Assembly: GCA_022606425.2 (NCBI GenBank)
Contig: JAHDVF020000993.1
Coordinates: 372,001 to 436,000 of the forward strand
Length of the DNA stretch: 64,000 nt
From: Lepidostoma basale
Taxonomy: Eukaryota > Arthropoda > Insecta > Trichoptera > Lepidostomatidae
Reading direction: 5' to 3'
Below the pieces are notes generated by a model, which was not told the DNA's origin, did not search any database, and saw only the letters and a list, made by a program, of their open reading frames with translations. This document shows, one piece after another, positions 44,095-55,485 of the stretch. The position numbers and the translations under genes are program-made. The number at the start of each line of letters is the position of its first letter. The stretch's first letter is position 1.

Positions 44095-44516
44095 TTTATC
44101 CTATATGGTATATAATATTCTTCAATAATATTTTTAAGTTTTTTCTAAGGGCCTAATTACAGTTAATTAAAAAAACGTGGAATTAAAAATTAAATAAACA
44201 CAAACGTCCGGATCGTTCAGCTGACGACAAGTGCTCCATCTAAAAGAACATTATGTGTTAAATTATTTTTATTTGTTATTTTATTTGAAATCATTGAATT
44301 TTAAATAATTTGTTTTAGATTTATTATGTAGACGTTGAACGATCGAAGTGTGCGCGGAAGATGCTTATTGGTGGTGATGAGGTTCGCAACCTATCACACC
44401 GCGTCTCCCGCGGGGGCGAAAAGAGAATAATAGAGTGCCGCATTGATTAAAGTGTGTCAGTCCATTCTTTCTGCCTACCTTTTCGGGGAGACGGCGTGAT
44501 GGTTAGTAAGTTATGT
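44095..44516 (+). mobile_element. Composite LINE-A-tailed element, 5'-truncated
   Basis: Collinear with 24340-24905: gcctaattacagttaatta, aacgtccggatcgttcag, attggtggtgatgaggttcg, then ttcggggagacggcgtgatg and a short GTTA tail. Confidence 0.8.
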
Positions 44517-44519
44517 GGT

Positions 44520-45050
44520 ATATTCGTTTTTTAACTAGTTAGTTTTCTAATGGTTTCGATTTTCAAAAATAAAAACATCATTAGATCCACAACAAAATTC
44601 ATAAACCATAAATCAAGAGATCATGGGAAATATATTGTAGAATCTTCTGCTGCAAGGTAATTTATCATCTCATATTCACGCCTCAGAACCAGGTATAATA
44701 GCGCAGTGCATTCCCCAGGATAAGCTATGACGGGATGATGGTCTTATCGCTTCGTCTTCAATATTGTCACTTAGACTTGTATGTCATCGCCTAACCAGGC
44801 ATCGCGAATAACACCGGATAATTATTAACGTTGTAACGTGATCAGTTAGGCTACATAATATATAACTTGATCATCATGTTACCCTATCTTTGAGTTTCAA
44901 AACATGAATATTGGTAATTTAATATTTGGTTGAAGTAATCACTTCTTGTTAATTAAATAATCGGGTAAAAATCCACAACCGAGTTCATATTTTGTCAATT
45001 AACAAAATACTACAGAGTACGTTGTACTTATGTAGTAACATGTAAGTGCT
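44520..45050. other. Single-copy spacer
   Basis: 44690-44850 is less AT-rich. No ORF, splice pair or repeat recognised. Confidence 0.4.
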
Positions 45051-45057
45051 TATGACA

Positions 45058-45368
45058 GTGTTATGAACAAAATAATGAAAGGAACATTATCAAATCAATT
45101 TACATCAGTTTATTTCATCAATAGACATTACAAAATTAAGGTTTAAGGCATCTATTGAGAACAGGTAATATAATATATTGTATTTAGTATACTACAAGAA
45201 ATGTATGAAAGATGGTTCGATATTAGGAAGACAAGATAGTCTCCAAAATCAGCTCAATAAATCATTGTTATGGTTTGGACACATGAAAAGAATGAATGAA
45301 GAAAGAATGGTAAAAAATATATATATACTAGAAATAGAGGAACACAGAGGAAATCGTAGCACGATTTA
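45058..45368 (+). pseudogene. LINE-A fragment, upstream half of an interrupted copy
   Basis: Pieces gttatgaacaaaataatgaa (45060) and LLWFGHMKRMNEERMVK (about 45268) are separated by unrelated DNA. It stops at taataa before the nested minus-strand copy. Confidence 0.6.
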
Positions 45369-45654
45369 ATAACAACAACAACAACAAACTATTAAGTCCT
45401 TTCCCCGTAGGAGTAGGCAGAGATAATAGACCGCCACACAACTCTATCCTGGCACACCTTTCTAGCTTCCTCCACATTCATACAGCGAGTCATACACGCA
45501 CGTCGATTCTTCCGACTTCTAACATGACCAGCCTTTAAAATTTTATTAACTTGGTCATACCATGTTTTCCTCTTAATATATATATCTTATACTTCTTAAC
45601 CATTCTTTCTCCATCCATGCGCTCCATATGTCCGAACCAAAGCAGCGATCCTAA
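45369..45654 (-). pseudogene. LINE-A 3' end nested in LINE-A
   Basis: Minus-strand copy with (GTT)n tail at 45369-45388 in reverse view. It runs up to the FGHMERMDGERMVKK region. The host copy resumes right after it at about 45656, and taataa on both sides may be the duplicated target. Confidence 0.75.
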
Positions 45655-45655
45655 T

Positions 45656-45716
45656 AAATAAAATAAATAATGTCGGCTACGTGAGAAGTCGGAGAAAGTC
45701 GTGCGTGCATGACACG
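45656..45716 (+). pseudogene. LINE-A fragment, downstream half
   Basis: aaataatgtcggctacgtga and gtgcgtgcatgacacg continue the copy interrupted at 45368. Confidence 0.6.
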
Positions 45717-45915
45717 TCCTGAGTTGAAACATCCTGCTATCGATGTTCATCTATTCCCAGAGGCTGTAAACAGTCTATGAGCCGTCAAGAACTTTAATAA
45801 AACAATTATTTGAATCCTAAAAGCAAATCTCCATAGGACTAACATCGATAGTGATTGCTGGAAAAAGAGTGTGTAAGACAGACACAAGTGAATAATAACA
45901 GTACATAAAGGCACG

Positions 45916-46145
45916 CAGTACTTTGAAGCACAGCGCAAAGACGACGCCGCGCCGCAGAGAGAAGGAGGAAGAAATAGAGACTATCCGGAGACGATGGCGG
46001 CTCCACTATCAACGCCTTCCCCTCCTCAGAAGACTCAGAGTGTATGGGTCCAGGATTAAGGCTCTTCAGCCACATGAAGACCCACAACCGTGAAGGACAG
46101 TCTTCCTCGGCCACCAAAGACAACCGATGATAATAATAATAATGA
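45916..46145 (+). pseudogene. LINE C-terminal end with zinc-finger-like tail
   Basis: The last frame reads CMGPGLRLFSHMKTHNREG, then SATKDNR, a stop and a (TAA)n tail. GLxxFSHMKTH fits the degenerate C2H2 finger that ends some LINE polyproteins. The upstream basic stretch is frameshifted. Confidence 0.5.
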
Positions 46146-46371
46146 TGATGAATGAAACTTCAACAAAGCAGATGTTTTAATTTTTAAACAGTAATATAAC
46201 AGATTACTGTTAATTCCCATGATATAGATAGGTATACATAAAATAATATTATTTATTTGGAAACAGTGTATTATGAACTCAAGTTTGGGAATAAATATTG
46301 TCGACAGTAAGAATCCTTATCATTCAAGTGTCGTCACGACGCTATTTTGGAGGATTATTCTTCCCCCGGGT

Positions 46372-46396
46372 CCAATTTTTCTCCGCGGGTATAAAA
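46372..46396 (+). promoter_or_regulatory. CCAAT and TATAAAA pair, promoter-like
   Basis: CCAAT at 46372-46376 and TATAAAA at 46390-46396 lie in a small GC-richer island. No gene follows that I recognise. Confidence 0.2.
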
Positions 46397-46565
46397 CGCT
46401 GTTCCTAGAACCTGACTCCATGTAGATTCAGAGGCGTAACGGAATCCTAACTAAAATGGACAGATTTTCTCTCAAACGAAAGTATTCTCGAGATCATTCA
46501 CACAGCGTAATAAATCTTTACTATTTACAACGTCATATGATGATAACCTCTGGTTACTGTATCTT

Positions 46566-46985
46566 TTTTTCTTCTTCTGCTTTATTTAGGACTGTGTCCT
46601 GTTATTTTCCGGAGTCTGTTCTTGGGATGTTGATGTCCAACTGTCTCACTATCTTTTGGTTCTTTTCTCGGTCTTCCTGGATGTCGAATGCCTGTTGGTA
46701 TTTTGTTTGCCGCTTTGAGTATCACTCTTTTATAACACACTATCTTTAGCAACATCTTTTCAGTCTTCCCCACAGCACAACATCTTCGACATAACAGGTC
46801 TTCCTGATTTTGAAATTGTTCCCTCTGTCTCGGATAGTCGTTCCCGCAGTAGATCGGAGCGATTTCATTTTTGTGGTTAAATAATAATTTGTTCTGATGA
46901 TCAGCCCTTGTCTCAATTCCACGTGTCAATAGGTCATACGCAGGTTCTACAGATTTAGTGGTCACTTTATATGTTCGGTTCAAAT
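46566..46985 (-). pseudogene. LINE-B C-terminal end, degenerate
   Basis: The minus frame (46582-46983) keeps DLLTRGIETRADHQNK and ANKIPTGIRHPGRPRKEPKD, matching the LINE-B order at 23.9 kb, with a scrambled middle caused by frameshifts. An A/G-rich tail lies at 46566-46582. The 133-codon frame is accidental continuity, not a gene. Confidence 0.6.
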
Positions 46986-47174
46986 ATTAGACTTATCAAA
47001 GTCAAAACGATTTGGAATACTATAATTGGATATAAAAATATAAGAACAACCTTTTCAGATCGCCAAATAAATTCATGAATGATACACACAGTGGAACTGT
47101 TGTTGCTTTTGTTTAGAAAAACACAAAGGCTTAAAATTACAAAAAAAACCCCTCATGATTCTGGCTTAGTACCA

Positions 47175-47305
47175 AACTAACTAACTTACTAATCATCACG
47201 CCATCTGTCCGAAGGGGTAGGCAGAGAGGGTGGACCGCCAAAGTGTTCCTACCTGGCATAACTCTCGCGCCTCTTGTACATTCTCATACAGCATGACACG
47301 CCTTT
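47175..47305 (-). pseudogene. LINE-A 3' terminal fragment, (GTTA)n tail
   Basis: Plus view: actaactaacttactaatca, cgccatctgtccgaaggggt, then the reversed VWRSIL region with indels. Confidence 0.65.
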
Positions 47306-47389
47306 CAGTATTTGATAATATTAGTAATACCTAATCTATTTAAATGTGTAAAGATGTAAAAATCCATATGAAATATGTTAATATATTAT

Positions 47390-47530
47390 ATATACATGAA
47401 AATAAGCATTTTCTATAAGTTTTATAACTCCTTATGAGAGTGAGATATTTCGAATTGCCTGGGTGAAATGAATTTAATATCTTGGCAAGACAAAATATGA
47501 GACATCCGTAAATTTTAAAAAGACTTTCAA
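47390..47530. repeat. MITE-1, degenerate
   Basis: tttctataagttttataact and ttggcaagacaaaatatgag keep the MITE-1 order. Confidence 0.4.
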
Positions 47531-47620
47531 ATTAATATCAAATTTGGGTAATATTTTTATTATTAATTTATGTAATTGAACGCTAAGGCATTAACACTGT
47601 GGAATTCCACAGTTATATGC

Positions 47621-47904
47621 TTAGGAAATTGAAAAACTTTGTTAAATCCACTATTTAATAAATTTAAAAAAAAACACGTTTTGGAGGATACCTCCATCAT
47701 CAGGTGTAAAAATATAATAAAAACTAAATAAAGAAAGACTAATAAAAAACGAATTAGTTTTTATTAGCGTTTTTTATTATTCTTTCTTTGTTTAGTTTTT
47801 ATTATATGTTTACACCTGAAGATCGAGCTTTTCTGAAAAACATGTCGTGTTTTTTAAAATCTTTTATTAAATAGTGGATTAAACAAAGTCTTTCAATTTC
47901 CTAA
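47621..47904. mobile_element. Hairpin element MITE-11
   Basis: Ends ttaggaaattgaaaaacttt and aaagtctttcaatttcctaa. The inner arms aataaaaactaaataaagaa/ttctttgtttagtttttatt also pair. Confidence 0.8.
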
Positions 47905-47909
47905 GTATT

Positions 47910-48380
47910 TATTTATGTATTTAAAAAATCGGCTGACGTATTTATAAAAATCTCATTTGCAATATTTTAAAATTTATTTTTGGGGGTCTGTTTTTTTTTC
48001 AACGCCACTGTTTCAAACGTATCAATATCTCACGATGGAATGAAGAGCCCCTCTCCGGAACGAGTCAAAAGTAACACAAAAAGATATACGCGACGTAAAT
48101 GTTACACGACGCGAAGGGCTGATGTATTAGGAGAAACGTAACTAAACGTAACGTAACGCAACGAACGCGTATTCGTTTTCTTTATAGCTGACGTAATCAC
48201 GTTCTTCGAATGGATTTCCTCAACTGATGTTGATTTGAAAGTTTTCCCAAACTAAAAATACGATTGATTCTATTGAACTGTTTGGAACAGTGTTAATAAA
48301 TTTTAGATAGCGTCTATCATTCTTTGGTACTTTAGAACTGCGTAAAAAACTGTTTTCGTAAAGCTTTATTAAATATAAAA
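47910..48380. other. Spacer with GC-richer patch
   Basis: 48030-48180 contains clustered acgtaac motifs and several cgacg steps. No ORF. Confidence 0.35.
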
Positions 48381-48383
48381 TAA

Positions 48384-48948
48384 ATTAATACGAATGAAAA
48401 CGTCAGTTTTCTAGACGTTTTATTTTATTTTATGGGAATGACATGTTTCTCCCTTCTAAGTCATTATCAAATGTGACGAAACTTCAATTCGTTGCAGTTT
48501 ATACACTCGTACACTAGTAAATGGAGCAGAATATTGTAATTAACGAAAATTAATGTGACTTTATACATTTTTGACAATTTTTTTTTTGAGAAGGTCCAGA
48601 AATATTGGAAAGTGTTTCTTGGAACTCGTTAAGAAAATTTATGACAATGGTTACATAATTAGGGGATACTAAATGATATAACATAAATCAAAAATAAGTT
48701 ATTTGAGGTAGGACGAAATAAAGTGTCTCTAAGAAGAACATCTTTTTACAAATTGTTTACAAATGATTTTACATATTTCAAGGTGACTAATGATTCTAAT
48801 TATTATATATTAAAGAAAATCGCCATCCTGTGTGCCTGCCTTTGCCATCCTGTGTTGATAATGCATTAGAAGGGCGAAACATAAATATGTACCCATAAAA
48901 TATAATAAAACTTCTAGAAAACTGACGTTTTCATTCGTATTAATTATT
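48384..48948. mobile_element. MITE-1 split by about 370 bp
   Basis: The left half (48384-48480) and right half (48850-48948, ending ctgacgttttcattcgtatt) flank unrelated AT-rich DNA. It reads as one MITE-1 interrupted by an insertion, or two halves of different copies. Confidence 0.65.
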
Positions 48949-49105
48949 TAATATGGAGTTTTACATCATTGGTCAAGAAACAATAAATAAATTAAATTTG
49001 TAATTGAACGTAGAAATACTAAAATTCAGATAATATTTTGGATATTCTTAGTCATGGTTTGTTTTATTGTTTCTTGAACAATGTTGTAAAACTCGATATT
49101 AAATA

Positions 49106-49165
49106 ATGAGTATGAATGATACTACTGTTTTCTAGGAGTTTTATTATATTTTATTCGTATGCATG
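49106..49165 (+). repeat. MITE-1 left fragment
   Basis: gagtatgaatgatactactg, then ttctaggagttttattatat. Confidence 0.5.
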
Positions 49166-49310
49166 TGTATGCTGATATAACAATATTTAATGAAAACATT
49201 TTGCGGACCACTCAAAAATCTTCGTGTCCAAAAGTCCAAAACTAGTCCAAAAGCACAAAGAAACACATATTTTCATTTCAAAATAAGTATTGTTTTTGTA
49301 CCAAAATATA

Positions 49311-50033
49311 CAGGGTCATCGAAAAATAATGCCAACATTTAAAATAACTGTTATAAAAAAAATATTAAAGATAATTCAATGGTTTTGATCTAAAAATGTG
49401 CGAAAAAATAAAAATAAAATCGTACATTAGTATGTTTTGATGTGCGCATCGTTCGTTGCTCTGCAGATATCTAGGCTGTTGTCGATTTCTTGCCACGTAC
49501 GTGCAATCATTTCAGGAGTAAGTGTCAAGATAGCGTCAGAAATTCGCTCCCACAGGTGATCCAAATCCCGAATCTTTTCTGCGTACACAATGTTTTTAAT
49601 GTACCCCCAGACGAAGAAATCCAAAGGGGTAAGGTCAGGACTTCTTGGAGACCAGGCAATGCTCCTCTACTAATCCAGCCGTTGGGAAAGCATGTGTTCA
49701 ATGCACCGCGTATTTCGCGAAGGTAGTGAGGTGGAGCCCCATCTTGTATAAAATAATTCGTTGTTCAGTCTATTATTCGATTTTTTTAATTGGAGGTAAC
49801 ACAAACAGTTCAAGCACGGTAAACTAGGCCTGTAATGGTATTTTCTACGAAAAAGAAAGGTCCTGGGAAAGAAAGGCTACTGCGCATCTAGTGTGCGCAT
49901 AGAGAAATCACGCTACCTCCAAAACAAAACGTACGTTTACCAGCTAGCGTTCAATGACAGAATTACACTTTAACATAAAGGGTTTTGGGGCTATTCTTTT
50001 TTTAAATGTTGGCATTATTTTTCGATGACCCTG
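49311..50033 (-). mobile_element. Internally deleted mariner-type element
   Basis: Near-perfect terminal inverted repeats of about 31 bp (cagggtcatcgaaaaataat, continuing gccaacattt), flanked by TA at 49309-49310 and 50034-50035. At 723 bp it is much shorter than a complete mariner (about 1.3 kb). Confidence 0.9.
49427..49865 (-). pseudogene. mariner-type transposase remnant
   Basis: The minus strand preserves GPFFFVENTITGLVYRA, then stops, QDGAPPHYLREIRGAL, a frameshift near 49655, and PLDFFVWGYIKNIVYAEKIR to the C-terminus. The acids in QDGAPPH and TPLDFF are the second and third members of a mariner DDD-type triad, about 40 residues apart. The N-terminal DNA-binding half and first catalytic acid are deleted. 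Confidence 0.8.
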
Positions 50034-50039
50034 TATTAA

Positions 50040-50245
50040 GGGTTATTAACGAATCTTAATAGTTAACAATTTATCTTGGTATTATACTTGTGATTTATTG
50101 AATTTTAATTATAATTTTACCCACAATGCTTAATAAAGAAGCTAATAGTTTAATTTATATATATTTATTGTAACTTATAATACCTAATCTCGTACTACAG
50201 AGCAACTGTTTTATTTTTATGAAACTATAATTAATTTGTTATTTT
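50040..50245. other. AT-rich spacer
   Basis: No gene seen. Confidence 0.4.
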
Positions 50246-50319
50246 TCTTTTTTTAGGTAAGTGCTGTCATTTGATCTCCACAAAAATGTACAAATTTTCA
50301 TCGAGTTATTTAGGTAAGT
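50241..50319 (+). promoter_or_regulatory. Candidate recursive splice site / RS-type micro-exon
   Basis: A pyrimidine tract (atttttctttttttag) ends with AG at 50255-50256 and is followed at once by GTAAGT (50257-50262). A second TAG|GTAAGT occurs with GT at 50314. The 57 nt between have one open frame, KCCHLISTKMYKFSSSYL. An acceptor joined directly to a donor is the signature of ratchet points in long introns, and a second donor downstream matches the RS-exon layout. Inference from consensus only. Confidence 0.4.
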
Positions 50320-50880
50320 CAATGTCAAAACTCATACTTCTAACTAACGAATACAATTTAACTTATCTTCTTTAAAAATAGAAATTATATTATATTATCA
50401 TATTATAAACATGATAAATTTTCGAAAGTAATTTTTTTTAAACTTTGGAAGAAAGAAACTTTTAAAATATACTGAATTAAATTATTTATGACAAAAAACC
50501 GGTACCGGTATATATCAATAAAGTTGGTAAGAAGGGTTATTTACGCTATGTATTTTAGCTGGATAAAATAAAAAATATAACATATTTTTTATCATTATTA
50601 TACTTATCAAAACATATTTATTAGAGGTTATCCCTTTTTCGTAAACATATATTTTAATCTATGTAACAACTCTTCTATAACATTTTCAGATCAAAATTTT
50701 GTATTTTATATAATGTAGATATTGCGTCCTTTGAATACTAACATTAATTATCTTATTTACATACTCGTATTCCTCTTTATCATTTATTTTGACGTTTTTT
50801 ATCTAACATCTTCTACAATATCTATTGTTCTGAAGGGCTCATAGACCGATACGATATAATCCAAAAAATATTTTAATATG
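50320..50880. other. AT-rich spacer
   Basis: No gene or repeat recognised. Confidence 0.4.
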
Positions 50881-50891
50881 CAGTATATTGT

Positions 50892-51330
50892 CTCAAGACT
50901 AAAGTCTCTAACCAGTGCGTCTTGCCCGTCATGACTTACAGAACCGAGACGTGGACCCTGACAAAAGGTCTAGTCTACAAATTGAAGGTCGCCCAACGCG
51001 CCATGGAAAGAGCCATGCTTGGAATTACCTTGAGGGACAAATTTAGAAACAAATTTATACGAAAACAAACCAAGGTGACTGAGGTGGCTCTGAGGATGGG
51101 CGGACTGAAGTGGCGATAGGCTGGCCATATCTGTCGGAGAACCGACGGCCGATGGGGGAGACAGGTTCAGGATTCCGCAGAGTTAGACGTCCCCCTGCCC
51201 GCTGGACCGACGATCTGAAAAGGATTGTTAGACATGAATGGATGGGAGCGGCAATGGATAGGGGGCGGTGGCGTGCTTCGGGAGAGGCCTATGTTCAACA
51301 ATAGATGACAGACGGCTGATGATGATGATG
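50892..51330 (+). pseudogene. 5'-truncated copy of the intact RTE-like LINE
   Basis: Matches the last part of the 26-29 kb ORF from CLKTKVFNQCVLPV onward (TETWTLTKGLVYKLKVAQRA). It has a stop for W in the WRWAG motif, a deletion removing VLEWRPRT and a stop in the final QQW. (GAT)n tail. atattgt at 50885-50891 and 51331-51337 may be the target repeat. Older than the 39.4-kb copy, judging by the number of changes. Confidence 0.85.
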
Positions 51331-51339
51331 ATATTGTTA

Positions 51340-52135
51340 AAATAACAAAAACAAGAAAGTAATGCTATAGGCTTTCCAAATGACTAGAAGAAGAGCATCG
51401 TGAAATAGTAAAAAAAAATATGAATAAAGATATTGGTATAGTTCATACAAAAAAACAATAATTCCTTTAAATTCAATTTGTTTTTTATCGATTTTAAAAA
51501 CATACTCAAACGACTTTTGAAGTTGTGTTCGATTTATTTTCTTTGACTTTTTCACCGTGTACGCTATTCCAGTATAGCACGATGGCTTCATTATATTCTC
51601 GGCTGTGCAATTGACAAGCCATTTTATAAAAGGCGACAACACCTTTGTCCTGGAAAACGCTGTGTGTCCAGCTTAGGCAGAGAACTCTCGTAATATGATT
51701 ATAGTTAATCTAGTAATATCTTTGCACGCTTCCAATTTATTTATGTCAAAACCTTTTCAGTTTACGTGCACACAGTGGCTACAAATTTACAATTATGCAT
51801 TCGATTGTTAAACTACCTTTGCATTTTATAGATTTTTATTATAATATTAAACACAATTTATTTACACATAGTTTCTTATCAAATCAATTATTTTGCTAGT
51901 TTTACTGAGTCTGCCGCAAATAAGAGACCAAATTAATTGGATAACAAAAAACACTTGAACTATACGAGTACGATAAATAGATAATACGAGTAAATATATT
52001 GAGAGCTCTTGCTATAAATACGAAGAAAAAAAGCTGTTTTTATTTAATTACTGAATATTTTTTTGATATTGGCAATCATAAGAACACTATTAGGCAATAT
52101 ATTAGGCAATGATTTTTAGTTGAATTTGATAAAAA
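51340..52135. other. AT-rich spacer
   Basis: A 101-codon minus-strand frame (51337-51642) has no recognisable domain; it is left uncalled. Confidence 0.4.
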
Positions 52136-52139
52136 GCTA

Positions 52140-52192
52140 ATCCAGGGACCTCGGTGCGGCAGTCAAAGACTTTGCCACTTTGCCACGAAAGT
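52140..52192 (-). repeat. SINE head fragment
   Basis: The reversed A-box-like head (gccactttgccacgaaag) and body start match the SINE family. The remainder is lost. Confidence 0.5.
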
Positions 52193-52279
52193 CATCGTAA
52201 CATGTGTGTTAGAAAATACATTACATTATATATTAATGTCTCCATGTAGGTAATCTATTATGATATCGTAAACTAAATC

Positions 52280-52563
52280 TTAAGGATCATTAAGATGGTG
52301 TGGACACATGGAAAGAATGAATGAAGAAAAAATGGTAAAAAAGTATATGTTAACAATGTAAATGGAACATAAAGTAGAGAAAGAGCGAGGAAAGCGCGGC
52401 ACGATCAAATAAATCAAATATTTAATGTCGGCCACGTTGGAGTTGGAGAAATCAAACAATTGAAAAAAAATGTAAGAGTGTTGAGGAATCGAGATAAGTT
52501 TGTCAGGAAAGAAAAATGTGTCCATTATATGTACCCACTCTTTCGTAGAGACGGCGTGATAGT
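52280..52563 (+). pseudogene. LINE-A 3' end, degenerate
   Basis: SLRWCGHMERMNEEKMVKK-like start, then frameshifts, ggaaagcgcggcacgatcaa, cggccacg and cgtagagacggcgtgatagt. No clear tail. Confidence 0.65.
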
Positions 52564-52564
52564 T

Positions 52565-53430
52565 ATCTTATTAATGTCATAACTAGTAGGATATCCATTA
52601 TGGAAAACCTTTTCGGATACTCCAATTTTAAATCAAATACATATGTGTAATAAAAAATGTAAATTTCCAACCGTTCGAATATTCAGCAATCCAGAAAATT
52701 AATCCTACCGATACCAATGCCTTTCAATTCATATAGGCATCAGTCAGTTTCGATTGTGAAGCAGAATAGTATTTCGATACTAAATTGATTAAATTATGAA
52801 ATATGCGTCCATCGAAACTAAAATGTAAAATGAACCGTTTTTATTCACTTGGTGTGGAAATTTCTCAAACCTTTGTACACTTTCCCAATTAGCATTCGAA
52901 ATTATGCATGGTCGATTGAACTTTAAGCGCTTTTGATATTACTGACACGAATTTATTGACTCTTTTTGAACATAAAAGCCCAAAGCGAGTGAATCACAGC
53001 CAGTGGCAGAGTAGAGAATTGAGCGTGAAGGATTTTTTTTTATACTAAATGAATTATTCACGCGATTACAGGAGGGAGCATTCACGAGTGACACAAACCT
53101 CGTAACGGTAGGCTTTATAAAATAGTACGTGCTTCATGAGATAATATTGATTAGGATCAAGCACATTGGTTGTAACGTATTATGCTTGTAAACACGTATT
53201 TAAAACATTTAATACACGTGACATTTAAAAATAAATGTATTTGTCTACATTTGTGTCCCACGATAACCGATACAGCCGATGTCGACTGCTGTACGTACTA
53301 TCCCTCCGGAATTTTCCACGTATTTCATCTCTCATCTTCCTATCGTGTTGCTTTTTATAGTTATATAATTAAATTTAAAAATATATTTAACTACTTATAA
53401 TACAATCTTAGATAGGCAATTAATTAACAG
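52565..53430. other. AT-rich spacer
   Basis: A 72-codon plus-strand frame (53182-53400) is not recognisable. No repeats assigned. Confidence 0.4.
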
Positions 53431-53434
53431 TATA

Positions 53435-53620
53435 TCTGTGGCGATGAGGTTCGCAACCCATCGTCCAACCACGTCAACATCAACCAACCGCGTCTCCCGC
53501 GCGGCCGCGGGGCGAAAAGAGAAGGATGGAATGCCGCATCGTTTAAAATTTGACAGCCTATCCTTTCTGCCTACCCTTTCGGGGAGACGGCGTGATGGTT
53601 AGGTAGTTAGTTAGTTAAAA
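53435..53620 (+). mobile_element. Composite LINE-A-tailed element, short 3' copy
   Basis: Starts at ggcgatgaggttcgcaaccc, runs through aaccgcgtctcccgcgcggc to ttcggggagacggcgtgatg and a GTTA tail. Confidence 0.8.
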
Positions 53621-53621
53621 A

Positions 53622-53870
53622 GCGCAAATAAAAAAAACAAAAGCATTCAATATTGGGATTCAAAACAAATTTAAAGCATTTTCGACGAAAGATCGTAAGA
53701 GAATCGGTAACTTTTACCACATTTGGCAATTCATTATCTATAGAAAGTCCTCTATAGAAAACACCTTTCTCTGTACTTTCAAGTCTAGGTCTTCGAAGCC
53801 GGAATCTATTACAACCTCTCGTCAAATAGCCATATACTTCATAACGATATGCTGTATCTAGTCAAATATG
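53622..53870 (-). pseudogene. LINE C-terminal end (LTRGCNRFRLRRPR type)
   Basis: The minus frame reads RYEVYGYLTRGCNRFRLRRP, KGVFYRGLSIDNELPNVVK and DSLTIFRRKCFKFVLN. The FFYRGxxxxNxLP pattern is typical of LINE C-terminal tails. Fragment only. Confidence 0.55.
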
Positions 53871-53874
53871 CCTG

Positions 53875-55480
53875 CACTATATAACTCTTAAATTTATGAA
53901 CAAAAATCAAATTATTTTAAATAATTTAGTCACCAGCATTTTTTTATGTCATCTCTCCCTCTGCTACTCTTATCTTCACGAGGTCTCCAATCTACTGCCG
54001 TTCTGGTCTATCTTTGGTCCACCAGCCTGGCAACATATTCCGCAATGTTTTTATTCTGCGTTTCAGACTTTGCTACCGAATAAAAACAGTTTTAATCAGA
54101 CGAAGAGATATTTGCAATATACCAGATTTGGGAATATCTATGATACTTGTTAATGTAGGCTAACCAAACTTAGGCTATTTTTTTTTAGGCATGGATAAGA
54201 TTTATGATTTATTTCATATTAAATTTAATATTTTAACCAGTAGCTAAATGTAAGCCAAGAAATTATATAAGCAATATTATGTTCTTTGTTATTAAAGTAA
54301 AACTAAATATGTAATTAGATCAGCATAATTAATAGATTGTATTATTAATCCTTCTCTACATTGCGATTTAGTAATATCTATTTTCAATTTTATAAAATCA
54401 CATTTTTTCTTTTTATGGAAACTCTTTTAATTTTGTACTATTTAAAATGTAAACTGAAGAAAGTCAACAAAAAGTGCTCTGAGGTTTCGTTTTCGAATAA
54501 CCAATAATGTTAATTGTCGTTTTAGAAACGATTCTTCGTGATTTTCCCAATTTGCCCCAAAACACAATGAGGGAAGCAATAATAAAAAAGCTTTATTTAA
54601 GGACCGCCTAAGCTCCCGTATTGGAGTTTTAATCCAATTAACTGGCAAACACAGATGAATTTCATTCCTAGAGTAATCATTTTACTAATCGGAAAATCTC
54701 TGGCTAAGTTTCGGGCTCAACTTTTAGTTTCACCGGCATAAATCACGAAAACGAATCAGGTAATTAACTATACAGCGTATAAACTGTAATTAAAATCCAG
54801 CAGACAGGCACCTCGTTTGTCGGTAACCGAAAGCCATAATTTTGGAAGCGATCTGTAATCGCAATGATTATGGTTCTGGGTGTGTAGGCGTCGTTTCGAT
54901 TTGGAATCAGTTAAAAGTGGGATGCAGGATCCAGATAAGGGTCGAATAACCAGTCCATCATCTAGCGGGGATGATCCGGAGGCTATCGACTTTGGGGGCT
55001 TTGTGTGAGTGATTTGGCGGAATTAACAGGTTAATTCCCCGCCTAATTCCTGGACGGTGTTAGGAAATGTTGTGTGTTGATGAAGGCCACATATAGTTTA
55101 TCCGTTATTTTGTACTTGACTGAGCACGGGATAATGGGTAAACTGTCAGTTTATCTTTAAAGTTTTATCAAGCAAATGAGTTAATGATTAAAATACGCTA
55201 TTGATTATTTATTCGTGTTAATTGTTTACTAGGATTAAATAGTATTCAGTCCCACACACATAAATATTGCTTTTCAATTGAGCTTTGAAATACTCGTTGA
55301 GTCTCAGAAAATGTATATTTAAGATCAAGCAATACGAATGGCATATAATGCTTTCACATATGAGAAGCTTGATAAATTTTTATTTAATATTGTAAGACAT
55401 CCATTGAATATTGTGACGCAGTGTTTCTAACAATCAAAATAAATAATAGAATTAAAAATATAAACTGTTAAATTGAAAAA
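53875..55480. other. Single-copy spacer with moderate-GC island
   Basis: 54740-55080 is GC-richer and single-copy here, with no long ORF. It holds the homeodomain-like phrase attaacaggttaattcc at 55023-55039. An 85-codon frame at 53896-54153 (+) is not recognisable. Confidence 0.35.
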
Positions 55481-55485
55481 ATTGT

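Noticed and set aside
46582..46983. 133-codon minus-strand frame as a gene
   Set aside because: It contains LINE-B motifs (GIETRAD, GIRHPGRPRK) in the right order and a retroelement tail, so it is a degenerate LINE end.
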